Positions 24,850 through 37,500 of a stretch of 64,000 nt of DNA are shown here, in pieces. Origin of the DNA: Sipunculus nudus (Eukaryota; Annelida; Sipuncula; Golfingiida; Sipunculidae); contig CM049306.1 of NCBI GenBank assembly GCA_026874595.1, forward strand, positions 58,658,019 through 58,722,018. The letters are read 5' to 3'. The notes under the pieces are model-generated. The model saw only the letters and a list, made by a program, of their open reading frames with translations. It was not told the origin of the DNA and searched no databases. Both the position numbers and the translations under genes were made by a program. Numbering within the stretch: the first letter of the stretch is position 1; every line of letters begins with the position of its first letter.

Positions 24850-25546
24850 CTTAAATATATCTGAACCGCTCAAACAATTGTAATGTCCTCTCTATACTAT
24901 TATAATCATTTAGAAGTAAAGTTGTATTGTCTGCATACTGTATTATTTTTGTCTCTTCACAATCAATAATTATAACTTTTATATGTTCTTCTTATCTTAT
25001 AGCTAAGCCTAGTAGTTCTATACCTAAAATAAACAGATATGGTGATAATGGGCATCCTTGTCTAACACCTCTGGTAACTGAAAAAAAGGCGAGGTCCATC
25101 CATTGTTTATCACACAGCTGGATATGTTTCTATTGACTGTTTTTATCATAGATATCATATTAGAATCAAAATTCATTAAATTCAATGTATTATAAATGTA
25201 ATCCCACTCTAAATAAAAGGAATGCTTTTTCAAAATCTACGGCCATTAACATTGTATTTAATTTATAATGATCCGCATATCTTCTGAAACTTGTAATCTT
25301 ATTTATATTTTCACCAATGTATCAATTCTTTATAAAACCTGTCTGGTTTTCATTAATTAAATCTGGTATTTTCTTTTTAAACCTGTTAGCTAAACTTTTA
25401 GTAATAATCTTAAAGTCTGTATTTAACAAAGTTAATGGTCTCCAGTTTTTTAGCTCAGCTGACTGTAAGTCATCTGAGCTATAGCGATCACTCTTTGTCC
25501 GTCGTCCTTCCGGCCATCCGGTCTTCTGTCCGTTAACAAGGCACAA
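24850..25546 (-). pseudogene. LINE ORF2 reverse transcriptase fragments
   Basis: Read on the minus strand: NWRPLTLLNTDFKIITKSLA then NRFKKKIPDLINENQTGFIK (palm/finger block), EWDYIYNTLNLMNFDSNMIS then SSCVINNGWTSPFF, the active-site strand QYADNTTLLLNDYN, and GLKIN just before the F4 insertion. The second catalytic Asp is Asn and the frame shifts several times. The upstream end is cut by an F1-type element whose hairpin starts at 25451. Confidence 0.7.
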
Positions 25547-26128
25547 ATAGTAACCGCTGGACCTGGAATCTTCTTACTTTACATCCAGAGAGGTCTTGGA
25601 AACCTGGAATTAAGTCTCTGTTACCCATATCCTTCGAGCTATTGGGCCCCAAAGTACCCCCCAGAATAGTAAAAAAAAATTAATACAAAAACTTCAATAT
25701 CTGATTAACTACATCACTGATGGTCATGATTTTTGGCATACATATTGATCATGAGATGTTCCATCAGTTCCTGCAGACTGGTGGCGCCACCTGTTTTTTT
25801 CTATTTTTTACGAATTGTTTTCTCTATTTTTGAGACCTTTAAAAATGTGGACATCTGTTAACAGGGCACAAATCGTAAAGACTGGACCTAGAATCTTCAT
25901 TCTTGACATTCTGAGAGACCTATGAAAAGTCTCCATGGAAACCAGAAATTAGGTCTCTGTTAACCATATCCTTCAGCTATGGGGCCCAAAATTACCCCCC
26001 AGAATAGTCAAAAATTTCATACAAAAACTTCAATATCTGATTGTCATGATTTTTGGCATACATATTGATCATGAGATGTTTCATCAGTTTCTGCAGATTG
26101 GTGGCGCTACCTGTATTTTTCTATTTTT
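25451..26128 (+). mobile_element. F1-type element, left part only
   Basis: The F1 left hairpin (TAGCTCAG to CTGAGCTA, 25451-25481) is followed by TTGTCCGTCGTCC and two units of about 300 bp with CATGATTTTTGGCATACATA and GGTGGCGCCACCTG (exact at 25780-25791). The second unit is cut at 26128 by the F3 element. The right end of this F1 copy was not found after 29008. Confidence 0.6.
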
Positions 26129-29008
26129 ATGCCCCCACCACAAAGTGGCCGGGGCATATAGTTTTACCCATGTCCGTCATTCCGTCATTCCAAAAAAATC
26201 AAACAGTTGTACAGACTTTTTTTCGCAATGCCTGCAGATATTAACCTGATTTTTGGTGTGTTGGCAGATATAGACCAGTTACAGATTGAGTTCGCGTTTC
26301 ATCCCGGTTGACCTACTTTTGACCGTTTTACAGCTCCTAAACTTAGAAAATTTCATGAAAAAAAAGAAATTTTCATGACAAATACACATGTACGGACTTT
26401 TTTTCGCAGTGCCTGCAGATATTGGCCTGATTTTTGGTGTGTGGGCAGATAATGACCAGTTACAGATTGAGTTTGCGTTTCATCCCGGTTGACCTACTTT
26501 TGAACGTTTTACACCTCCTTAACTTAGAAAATTTCATGAAAAATAGAAATTTTCATTACAAATACACATACATGTACGGACTTTTTTTCGCAATGCCTGC
26601 AGATATTGGCCTAATTTTTGGTGTGTGGGCAGATATAGACCCGTTACAGATCGAGTTCGCGTTTTGTCCCAGTTGACCTACTTTTGACCGTTTTACGGCT
26701 CCTTAACTTAGAAAATTTCATGAAAAATAGAAATTTTTATGACAAATACACATGTACGGACTTTTTTTCGCAATGCCTGCAGATATTGGCCTGATTTTTG
26801 GTGTGTGGGCAGATATTGACCAGTTACAGATGGAGTTCGTGTTTCGTCCCAGTTGACCTACTTTTGACCATTTTACGGCTCTTGAACATAGAAAATTTAA
26901 TGAAAAATATAAATTTTCATGACAAATACACATGTACAAACTTTTTTCGCAGTGCCTGCAGATATTGGCCTGATTTTTGGTGTGTGGGCAGATAATTATG
27001 AGTTACAGATCGAGTTCACGGTTTGTCCCAGTTGACCTACTTTTGAGTGTTTGAGGGTGCTCTAACTTAGAAAATTTCATAAAAAAGTGCACATGTACAG
27101 ACTTTTTTTCGCAGTGCCTGCAGATACGGGCCTGATTTTTTGTGTGTAGGCAGATAATGACCAGTTACAGATCGAGTTCTTGTTTTGTCCCAGTTGACCT
27201 ACTTTTGACCATTTGACTGCTCCTAAACATAGAAAGTTTCATGAAAAATAGAAATTTTCATAACAAATGCATAAGTACGGACTTTTTTCTCGCAATGCCT
27301 GCAGATACGGGCCTGATTTTTGATGTGTGGACAAATAATGACCAGTTACAGATCAAGTTTGCATTTTGTCTCAGTTGACCTACTTTTGACTGTTTGGTGG
27401 TGCCCTAACATAGAACATTTCATGAAAAATATAAATTTTCATGACAAGTGCACATGTACAGACTTTTTTTTTGCAGTGCCTGCAGATACCGCCCTGATTT
27501 TTTATGTGTGGGCAAATAATGACCAGTTATAGATCGAGTTTACATTTCGTCCCAGTTGACTTACTTTTGATTGTTTTACGGCTCCTAAACATAGAAAAAT
27601 TCATGAAAAATAGAAGTTTTTTTATGACAAATGTACATGTACAGCCTTTTTTAGCCCTAAGCTCATAGGCTGATGGGCTATTGTCGTCACCCAAGCTGTC
27701 CGTCCGTCCGTCTGTCCATCCAGCATCCGTCTGGCGTCCATTTACTTTTACCTTGTGAGCAGGATATCTCTAAAAGGATTTACCGTTGGAATTTTATTTC
27801 ATCAGTGAAGATGTATATCAATAAAATCTTGGTCAGGTTGAAGATGGGTGACTTTGACCCATTTTTCTACATTTTAGAGCTGATTATAGAAAAACACTCA
27901 GAAGCTTATATCTCAGAAACCATCGTGTGGATTTTCACAAAACTTACTATGATCATTGGGACTGATGGTCTGTACGTGCTGCACAGTTTTGGTTGCGCCA
28001 CCTGCAATTTCTGATTTTTTAATCAATTTTTATTGGATTTTTCAATTTTGGCTTTGTGAACAGGATATCTCTAAAAGGATTCACCGTTGGAATTTTATTT
28101 CATCAGTGAAGATGTATATCAACAAAATCTTGGTCAGGTGCGAAGATTGGTGACCTTGACCTATTTTTCTTTGTTTTAGAGCTGATTATACAAAAACACT
28201 CAGAAGCTTATATCTCAGGAACCATTGTGTGGATTTTCACAACACTTACTATGATCATTTGGAATGATGGTTTGTACGTGCTGCACAATTTTGGCGGCAC
28301 CACCTACAATTTCTGAATTTTTAATGAATTTTTATCAGATTTTTCAATTTTGGCCTTTTGTGCAGGATATCTCCAAATATATTCAACACAGGAACTTCAT
28401 TTCTTCAGTGCTATTGCATGATATTTACAAAATCTTGGTCAGGTTCAAAGATGGGTGATCTTGACCTACTTTTCAAGGTCACAGAGCTTAGTATAGAAAA
28501 AAACTTAGGAGTTTATTTCTCAAGAAGCATTTGGTGGATTGTTATGGAACATGGTACATACCTCTCGAATTTAAATTTATAACTGATTGTCAGCTTTTGC
28601 TAATATTCTAGTTTCGCAATGCAATCCTTACAGATACTGGCCTAATGTTTGGTCTGTGGACACATAATGACCACTTACACTCAACTTACAGATCAAGTTC
28701 GCGTTTTGTCCTAGTTGACCTATTTTTGGCCATGTGACAGATCTTGAACATAGAAAATTTCATGAAAGACATAAATTTTTATGAAAAATGCACATGTATG
28801 GACTTTTTTTCACAATGCCTGCAGATACTGGCCTGATTTTTGGTGTGTTGCTTGATAATGACCCGTTACAGATCGAGTTTGCATTTTGCCCTTGTTGACC
28901 TACTTTTGACCATATGACACCTCCTGAACTTAAAAAATTTCACAAAATTTAACAAATATTTCTAATTTGCTCCAGGCAGGGGCATTTGTGTTGTTCCGAC
29001 ACTACTAG
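26129..29008 (+). mobile_element. F3 element (copy 1) with nested F2
   Basis: The left hairpin of TATGCCCC...GGGGCATA (26129-26158, 30 bp) is nearly perfect. It is followed by CATGTCCGTCATTCCG and about eight minisatellite units of 170-182 bp, each with TTTTTCGCAATGCCTGCAGA and TGACCTACTTTTGA, up to 27650. F2 (27651-28611) interrupts. Two more units follow, then GGCAGGGGCAT (28975-28985, inverse of the left ATGCCCCxGCC), a TTGTTCCGACA hairpin remnant and CTAG at 29005-29008. Confidence 0.7.
27651..28611 (+). mobile_element. F2 element nested in F3 copy 1
   Basis: It starts TTAGCCCTAAGCTCATAGGC with the hairpin arm TGATGGGCTATTGTCGTCAC, then a TCCG run and three units carrying CAGGATATCTCTAAAAGGAT. 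It ends GTCAGCTTTTGC and CTAG at 28608-28611. It is the same family as 20914-21940 and sits at the same internal position as the copy at 54421-55094. Confidence 0.7.
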
Positions 29009-29571
29009 TTTTCCTGATGACATAGGAAGTAATCATTTAATACTTTTTAATGATTTCTTCTGCCATTCTGCCTGACCATTTCGCCTGTACCTGTACCTAG
29101 TTACTGTCACATGTACCTGGCCCCAACCCTGGTTTCAACAGGCCCAGCTCTGAAGACTAACGTGCTGGCACGGGATAATAAACATCTGTTGAAAACTTGA
29201 CACTGGTTACAAGGGCACTGGATGGTGTGTTGTCTGAGGCTAAAGCTGCTGATATTGTAGAAACTCTCACTGTATGGCTGTCAGACTTAATATATGACAG
29301 GGCCTAATAGTAATAATATTGAGTCCTTTAAATAGGCTATTCCGCCGACTGCATAAAAAATAATGCCTTACCTTGCTTTGATTTTGTATAAGACAAATAA
29401 TCTTTAATATGACATATTATGTCATATTGATGTGGAAAATAAACAAATTAATTAATACACTTAAAATTCATGGTACCTCTTTGTAAGATGCGGCTATATA
29501 TTTAAAATAAATGCAATATTGATTGGGTCTACATATTGGTAAACTTGTCCACACAGAGTTTGTCTCATTGA

Positions 29572-29787
29572 CTAACAATCAAGCTCCTTCGGACCTCTCA
29601 AAATTCTATATATAAACACCAGCTTTGCTGCTTTCTGTATGCCAGGATTGTTGTGTAGCTTAGTCAGCACAAGCCTGCTGATGGAGGTATACTGAAGAAT
29701 TGTAGAACATTGCAGACATTGTAGAATCACAATCAAGTCAATGAAGCCATCAGGCAGGTCAGATGTTGAAGACCTTTTGATCTCAAA
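29572..29787 (-). CDS. Putative terminal exon of an unidentified gene
   Basis: On the minus strand a pyrimidine-rich acceptor (gttattttttaatcag) precedes 29787 and opens a 72-codon frame to TAG at 29572. It starts FEIKRSSTSDLPDGFIDL and ends with KAAKLVFIYRILRGPKELDC. The composition is that of a real protein (mixed Leu/Ile helices, no low complexity) and does not match the retroelements nearby. I do not recognise the family. It lies about 1.7 kb upstream of the first visible nup62 exon, in the opposite orientation, in the least repetitive part of the window. No clear minus-strand AATAAA was found just downstream, and the other exons were not identified. It could be a chance frame. Confidence 0.4.
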   Translation of the reverse strand, partial: FEIKRSSTSDLPDGFIDLIVILQCLQCSTILQYTSISRLVLTKLHNNPGIQKAAKLVFIYRILRGPKELDC

Positions 29788-30472
29788 CTGATTAAAAAAT
29801 AACACCCAAAACACACTTTGTGCTTAATACCCTAAAATAACAGAAACAAATCATCAGACACCCCTGAGTGATCACACTCAAGTATGGCTTTCACACTGTG
29901 GAGTCTCAACATAATGACATGCTGTACTGGGTATTACTTAAATTTATTCCATAAATTTAGATCAAATGTCTATAATATGATTCTTAGATAGATTACAGGG
30001 CTTCAACCTGTCTGCCACTTTTGGTGAATAAAATCATCTGGTGGCTAAAACTGGTGAAAACCTGTCTCAGAGTACAGAGTTTAACCATGTTTTAAATGGT
30101 TTTAACAGCTGGGTGGCTAAAACCTTGCAACCCTGACCCACATTCTAACTTATGTTTGGCTGCTCAGAGCACACCACTCTCATCTACAGGAATTATTGGT
30201 AAAACCAAGGAATTTTGGGTAATACTAGGGTAAAACCTATTATACCCATTCTTTACCCCATTATACTTTACATCCAAGGTTACAGAAACAATGGAACATC
30301 AAGAGTTTTAACATGCGTATGAATTCTCAAATCATTTGAAACTCAAGAGTGGCTCAAACCGTGCAACCCTGTGACATAATGATTTAAATATGACTTAAAG
30401 ATGAACTGATAATAAACAAGTAAGGCAAACTGATAACATCAGTCTATTGTAGGTGATGCATGACGGACCATT

Positions 30473-30595
30473 ATGATTTCTTTGTGATGTCACTGTTGTC
30501 CAACAAACACCACACACAGCCATAGACATGGAAAGTGTACAATGGAGGAATGTATCTTCCAGCAGTGCCTGGAAGAAGCCATCCACTGTCCATCA
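30473..30595 (-). CDS. Short ORF, 40 codons plus stop, unidentified
   Basis: A minus-strand frame with tandem ATG codons runs MMDSGWLLPGTAGRYIPPLY and ends with NSDITKKS before TAA. It lies in the low-repeat interval between the candidate minus-strand exon and nup62, so it could be a first exon or a small gene. There is no recognisable domain and no obvious donor before the stop. A second frame over the same bases (30395-30586) is equally long, which lowers confidence. Confidence 0.2.
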
Positions 30596-31447
30596 TCATT
30601 AATAACGCAAAAGAGTCGCAAAGAAAATACTTTCTACATGATTTATATTATTTCTTTACACAAAATTGGAATGGACTATAATTAATCTGTTTGCACAACG
30701 GCAGTCTGACCTCAGAGGTTGCATTTTTAACCTTTGTTACGTAACCATAGCACAAACTTTAAGGCGGTCATAATGGCAAAGCTTACGCTGCTATACTGAC
30801 CGATATGGTGTGAGAATATCAACGATATACATGCAACAGTTGCAAATGTTTGTTTGAGCTACTGAGGTTGATTATATGTACATGTTAACTGGTTAAGTGC
30901 ACATTAATTGACAGAATTAAGACCATGGCTTATCAACTATATTTGCTAACTTTCATTACGTTCAGACAGCATCCCATAAAAAAATTATTAAGTGTTACAC
31001 TTGGGCCAAGTTGGGGCCTATAATCACTCTTTTCGTTCATAATCCCTATGTTAAGTGTGTAGTGATTTACTGGTGTTAACTATGGTGCCAGACCCTGTTG
31101 GAAGAAGAGGGCCTCTTCCTGTTAACAAGTGCAGGTCATTTTAGTGCACTCAAGCCTGACTGGTCACAAGGGGGGGGGGGGGTTGCAGGAAGGAGGCTTT
31201 TCTGATAACGCCTGCTGGGTCCTTACTATGCAGCGATAATATCTCAGCAGGGTTCCAGTATAGTAATTAGTCACATAATTGGCCCATTAAAAATGGTGTC
31301 ATGGATACTGTCACATCTGAAGTTTATGAGGAATTGTGGAAGAAAACCCAACCCTGAGATTGTCAAAAATGTAAGAGCTAATAACAGTTATACATGTAAT
31401 ATTGTCTTTCTACTTTTGGCTCATGTCTTTTTTAATTTTTGTTTCAG

Positions 31448-31513
31448 ACTGCAGAATATAAGGGATGGCCAACCCTGGTGGCTTTTCGTTTGGACTGGGA
31501 GGGAAACCTGGAG
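31448..31513 (+). CDS. nup62: nup62 exon with start codon (CDS from 31465)
   Basis: A T-rich tract ending tttgtttcag at 31447 is a good splice acceptor, so bases 31448-31464 are 5'UTR and at least one noncoding exon lies upstream. ATG at 31465 has G at -3 and G at +4. The 16 complete codons read MANPGGFSFGLGGKPG and the exon ends in phase 1 before gtatga at 31514. The first FG motif (FSFG) is in this exon. The following intron is the longest in the gene (8656 bp). Confidence 0.9.
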
Positions 31514-34500
31514 GTATGACTGGTTTGTACACATGTTGCCTTTAAAAATGGTTCAATAATCTAGCTCTGCTTGAGTGTCACATTTGTGTTTCCAACAGTT
31601 TGATTAAGGGATTTGTTGTAGATCACTAGTGCAAGGGGTGATATTTTGCATTTGATCCTATAATTAAAATTAAATACTGTTTTCAGTTGTATTATAATTG
31701 CACGAAGAATATACTTAAGAAAAAAATAGGATATAATATTTTGATATTCTTTATAATCTATGTGGAATAAACTTTCAGCAATCATGAGCAATGTCAAATC
31801 TTATGTTAGCATGATGCCATATGAGCAGATAAACCATCTTGTTAGGAGAAACAGAGAAATTGGTGTAGTTGTGCAATAACTCTCATTGAATAATATATAA
31901 GGATTTCCATAGGAGTTAACACTTTCACTGCCTATGACGTCTGTATATGTTATTTTTTAGTGAACCTGGAACTCTATCGGATTTTGTTTATTTTTTTTCT
32001 AACTGCATTTTCTTTGATTTTATAGGGAAAAAGTTAAAAAAGCTTTAAAAATCTTCTTCTCCGAAACTGTCCAGCCAATTTGTCCAAAATTTCATAGAAA
32101 TGATCCCTGGAACAATCTCTCCAAAGTTTGTTCGAATGGTTCCAGTTTGGAGATTTTTGGCAAAGTTACAGGAGGTTGAACTTAGTCATCTGTCCAAAAA
32201 AGCACACTAAAATTAAAATCTCGGAAACCGCTATAGCTATCATCACAAAATTTTATACCAGTGTTTGTCACATAGGTCATATCTGAAATTGAGGTATTGG
32301 TGGCGCCACCTACATTGATGTGTTTTTTACTAGCGAAAATGTAATTTTAAACTCTTCTAGCTTATACCCTGATTTATGATAAAACTGTTAAGCTGATTGG
32401 TTTAAACTTTACAAGAATCATTCTATGGTAGGGTTCTGCTAGTTTTATTAGAATAGATTGGGTAAATATAGCTTTAAAAAAGCATTGTAGCCAATTGAAA
32501 AGGGCTTTCTGTGTTTGAAAACAGATTTGACAACATGCTGAGTTTCAGCATCCAAGTCAAGAGGTCACTCAGTACAAACAGGTGGGGTCCAGACATCACC
32601 ATGGCAACTGACCTGGCTGGGGGGGGGGGTATAGATGCAGAATTCCAAGATTATTGGAACTATATCTTTCAGAAAAATTAGTTAGCATTTTTAGCTAATT
32701 GGGTTTATCATCAGGTCACATGTGAACTGCTGCACACTCGTTTTTTTTTACCTCTGACCTGTCCTTGCTGCCCAGCGTCCATTTGTGCGTCTGTTTCCAC
32801 ACATAAACCCACATATCTCGGGAACCGTTTGACCAGTCAGGCTAAAAATTTTGCACAAATGTAGCCCTTTGATAGCTTTATAACATACACTAAAAATAGT
32901 GGCGCCACCTGCAACCATTTTTGCACAGCGTCCATCTGTTCATCTGCCTTGGGATAATATCACTCATATCTCAGCAGTGGTTTGACTTATTCACCTGAAA
33001 TTTTGCAGGTTTAAACATCCTGGACAGCTTTCTCGATTTTATGACAGGTGGGGCCACCTAGATTCACATTTACTCTGCAGACATCCAAGCTCATATCTCG
33101 GGAACCGTTTGACCGATTGGGCCAAAATTTTGCATGTGTATAGATCTCATATAGCTCTTCATCATAGTCTAAACTGGTGGCGCCACCTGCAACTATTTAT
33201 GCAGTGTCCATCTGTTCATCTGCCTTGGGATAAAATCACTCATATCTCAGAAGTGGTTTGACTTATCCACCTGAAATTTTGCAGGTTTATACATCCTGGA
33301 CAGCTTTCTTGATTTTATGACAGGTGGCGCCACCTAGATTCACATTTACTCTGCAGACATCCAAGCTCATATCTCGGGAACCGTTTGACCGATTGGGCCA
33401 ACATTTTGCATGTGTATAGATCTCACATAGCTCTTCATCATAGTCTAAACTGGTGGCGCCACCTGCAACTATTCATGCACAGTGTCCATCTGTTCATCTG
33501 CCTTGGGATAAAATCACTCATATCTCAGAAGTGGTTTGACTTATCCACCTGAAATTTTGCAGGTTTATACATCCTGGACAGCTTTCTTGATTTTATGACA
33601 GGTGGCGCCACCTAGATTCACATTTACTCTGCAGACATCCAAGCTCATATCTCGGGAACCGTTTGACCGATTGGGCCAAAATTTTGCATGTGTATAGATC
33701 TCGCATAGCTCTTCATCATAGTCTAAACTGGTGGCGCCACCTGCAACCATTTATGCACAGTGTCCATCTGTTCATCTGCCTTAGGATAAAATCACTCATA
33801 TCTCAGAAGTGGTTTGACTTATCCACCTGAAATTTTGCAGGTTTTTACATCCTGGATAGCTTTCCTTGATTTTATGACAGGTGGCACCACCTAGATTCAC
33901 ATTTACTCTGCAGACATCCAAGCTCATATCTCAGGAACCGTTTGACAGATTGGGCCAAAATTTTGCATGTGTATAGATCTCACATAGCTCTTCATCATAG
34001 TCTAAACTGGTGGCGCCACCTGCAACCATTTATGCACAGTGTCCATCTGTTCATCTGCCTTGGGATAAAATCACTCATATCTCAGAAGTGGTTTGACTTA
34101 TCCACCTGAAATTTTGCAGGTTTTTACATCCTGGATAGCTTTCCTTGATTTTATGACAGGTGGCGCCACCTAGATTCACATTTACTCTGCAGACATCCAA
34201 GCTCATATCTCGGGAACCGTTTGACCGATTGGGCCAAAATTTTGCATGTGTATAGATCTCAAACAGGTCTTCATCATAGTCTAAACTGGTGGCGCCACCT
34301 GCAACCATTTATGCACAGTGTCCATCTGTTCATCTGCCTTGGGATAAAATCACTCATATCTCAGAAGTGGTTTGACTTATCCACCTGAAATTTTGCAGGT
34401 TTATACATCCTGGACAGCTTTCTTGATTTTATGACAGGTGGCCCCACCTAGATTCACATTTACTCTGCAGACATCCAAGCTCATATCTCAGGAACCATTT

Positions 34501-37500
34501 GACCGATTGGGCCAAAATTTCGCATGTGTATAGATCTCACATAGCTCTTCATCATAGGCAAAACTGGTGGCGCCACCTGCAACCATTTATGCACAGTGTC
34601 CATCTGTTCATCTGCCTTGGGATAAAATCACTCATATGTCAGAAGTGGTTTGACTTATCCACCTGAAATTTTGCAGGTTTATACATCTGGACAGCTTTCC
34701 TCAATTTTATGACAGGTGGCACCACCTAGATTCACATTTACTCTGCAGACATCCAAGCTCATATCTCTGGAACTGTTTGACCGATTGGGCCAAAATTTTG
34801 CATGTGTATAGATCTCAATTAGCTCTTCATCATAGGCAAAACTGGTGGCGCCACCTGCAACCATTTATGCACAGCTTCCATCTGTTCATCTGCCTTTGGA
34901 TAAAATCACTCATATCTCAGCAGTGGTTTGACTTATCCAACTGAAATTTTGCAGGTTTTAACATCCTGGACAAATATCTTGATTTTATGACAGGTGGCAC
35001 CACCTACATTCAAGTATACGCTGCAGACATCCATGCTATTATGCAACACACCTCACTCTATTCCCCATGCCACTTAATCCATGCCTCACATCACCCATCC
35101 CACTCTGATTTCTGGGATACACATAGTCGACTACCCATTTCTAGTTATAAAATGTCCTAGTCTGAAACTTGCAGGTCCGAAACATCCATTTTGCTGAAAT
35201 CATATTGGCTAAGGTAGACATGCAGGACTTAAGAGGATCAATATTAAAAAAATAAACCTCCATTCATACTCCCAAAATTTGCACAGGTTCACATTAGGCC
35301 TGAAGGCCTTGTTTCTGATTCCCTAAGTGCCTATGATGCGTCTGCACATCATATATTAATCAGCAATTTTCCGTAAAAAAATATCTTAAATTTATCAATT
35401 AACTCTTCGCAGATGTGAAGTAGTTCATTTATATATTGGTACCGTGGCATGAAAGGGAATAATTGTAATTCATCAGAGTGCTGGATTTTTTCGAAAGCAG
35501 GGAAGATGTGGAGAGCATGAAAAAATCCATTGCTCCCGTCTTTTGCCATGAAATAAGTTCACGACCAGCTTAAGTGTGAAGTTAATTCTGTTAAGGAGTA
35601 TTCCTTAATATCAAACGAAAGCGAGGACTATAAAAACATATGTCTAGTTTTATATAAGGGCATATTTTGGCCATTTACTTCAGCAAACACATTAGTGGTA
35701 CCGAGGTGTGACAGATCCCACCTTAGGTGTGAGCTTGAGATAGTGAGATGTGAGGTCGTTTAGGTTTATTGCCTCGCGAAGACAGCCTATTGCCCAATCA
35801 ACTACAAAAGGGGCATGCCACTTTATTGACACACAGATCGGCATGGTAATAAGAATGTGGCCACAAATTATTCATTTGGCTTATTTGAAGTTATTTCATG
35901 TTTCTTATATATTTATATATAGCTATATACATGTGAAAGTACCTTCGCCAACAAGTGCATGAAAATTGCAAAACTGAAAGCAAACTCAGACTATCTCTTG
36001 CAGGAACATATTAAGTCTGATCGGTAGGCACAATCCCAAACCACAACCTTGAATTCACCATAGGCAGACCTGACTAATGACTAATGAGGTCCATTGCATC
36101 ATCATGTCGGTATATAAACAGTCTGTGACTATGTATGAAAATTACTTATGTGAAATATAAAGTAATAATAAATAAAAATTTTCAGAGAAGCTGTGAGGTT
36201 ATGCAATGGTGTGGCATCGTCTGTCATCTGTACGTTAACCCATACCATCTCAAAAACAGCAGCAATTTTATGCAAATTAAATCAGTCATCTAAAAAACTT
36301 TTTCAGATTTTGCTTTTCTTTTGCTTTCTGTTTTTACTTAGATTTTATGGGGAAAAAGCTAAAAAACCTTTAAAAATCTTCTTTTCCAAAACTGTCCAGC
36401 CAGATTGTTCAATAATTCATAGAAAAAATCTCTGAAACAATCTCTCTCAAGTTTGTTCAAATGGTTCCAGTCAGGTGAATTTTGGCTTAACTTAGTAATT
36501 TGGCCAAAAAAGGATACTATAATTACAATATCAGAAATGGCTGGAGCTATCATTACCAAATTTTATGCAAATGTTGGTCACATGACTCATATTTGAAATT
36601 GAGGTATTGGTGTTGCCACCTGCATCGACCTTTTTTGTACTGGGGTCAATGGTCATCAGTGCATTAACCCATAATCTCTCAGGAATAGCGGGAGCTAGCA
36701 TGCCCAAATTTTATGCAAGAATCTATCACTTATCAAATTTTGTGGGATTGAGGTTTTTTTGGTGCCATTTGCATTAACTTATATTTTACCAGAAAAAAGC
36801 TTAAAAATCTTTGAAAATTTTCTTCTCTGAATTCATTAAGCCAGATTGTTCAATATTTCACAGAAATGTTCCCATGATCAGCTTCTGTGGATCAGGTAGA
36901 GGACAGGGCACAAAGCTGAGTGAGTTCAAATTGTTTGTTCAAATCTCAGCGGAGGCGGTGAAATTATTCACAGTCGGCCCCAACCCAGGATGAGCCCTCT
37001 GCAGGCTTAATGGGAACACTGTAACCTACAGTCATGTTTCAATCACAAATGAGTGAGCCTTCGGGGGGTTCCTCGGTGTGATGACTGATGACCCAGCAAT
37101 TGGGATGACACACACCAAGAATCCGCAAGAGTGATACACTGAGCCTGGGTGATGCCAGAATTATCGTGTGTAAGCCCCTGTCACATAGTCCGAAACTGGA
37201 ATGGAATGCTGCAAATGTACATACTTATTAAGCAATCATTATAAAGTGTAGGCGGTTTTCTCCACAAAAAAAAAATCTTTAAAAAAATAAATATTAAAAA
37301 AAAGAAATGTTCCCAGAGACAAGTCCTCTCAAATTTGTCCAAATGGTTTGGGTTTGATGAATTTTTGGCAGAGTTACAGGAATTTGAACTTGGTCATTTG
37401 GATAAGTAAGAAAACTAACATAACAGTCTCAGACTCTTCAGGAGCTAGCATCAGCAAGTTGAAGTTTTGTGCATATATTCATCACATGACTCATAATTGA

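Larger units (their letters stand above)
19928..25546 (-). mobile_element. Second, decayed LINE split by nested insertions
   Basis: Minus-strand fragments of one RT-bearing element appear in order from high to low coordinate. They are the RT N-terminus (NWRPLTLLNTDFKIITKSL, 25546-25322), an RT core piece (25233-25024), the active-site region reading QYADNTTLLLND (about 24910-24950), the post-RT region (22821-22582 and 22529-22317), 22194-21945, and the zinc-finger-like C-terminus (20645-20295). A T run at about 19935-19945 is the likely poly-A tail. The catalytic YADD is YADN. Frames are broken repeatedly, so this copy is much older than the LINE at 13-18 kb. No endonuclease or ORF1 was found. 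Confidence 0.75.
29010..31447. other. Low-repeat 5' flank of nup62, possible shared promoter region
   Basis: Apart from the two minus-strand frames and a G-run near 31168-31182, I see no recognised transposon here. It holds a TTACGTAA bZIP-like palindrome near 30738. The noncoding first exon of nup62 is expected here or upstream, but no donor can be chosen from sequence alone. Confidence 0.35.

Noticed and set aside
33565-34864. Minus-strand frames of 61-77 codons starting MVAGGATS
   Set aside because: They are the same satellite unit translated three times; the array has no coding signature and no splice logic.
32815-35010. Regular spaced repeats as a CRISPR array
   Set aside because: The units are directly abutting long minisatellite units with no unique spacers, in an animal intron.
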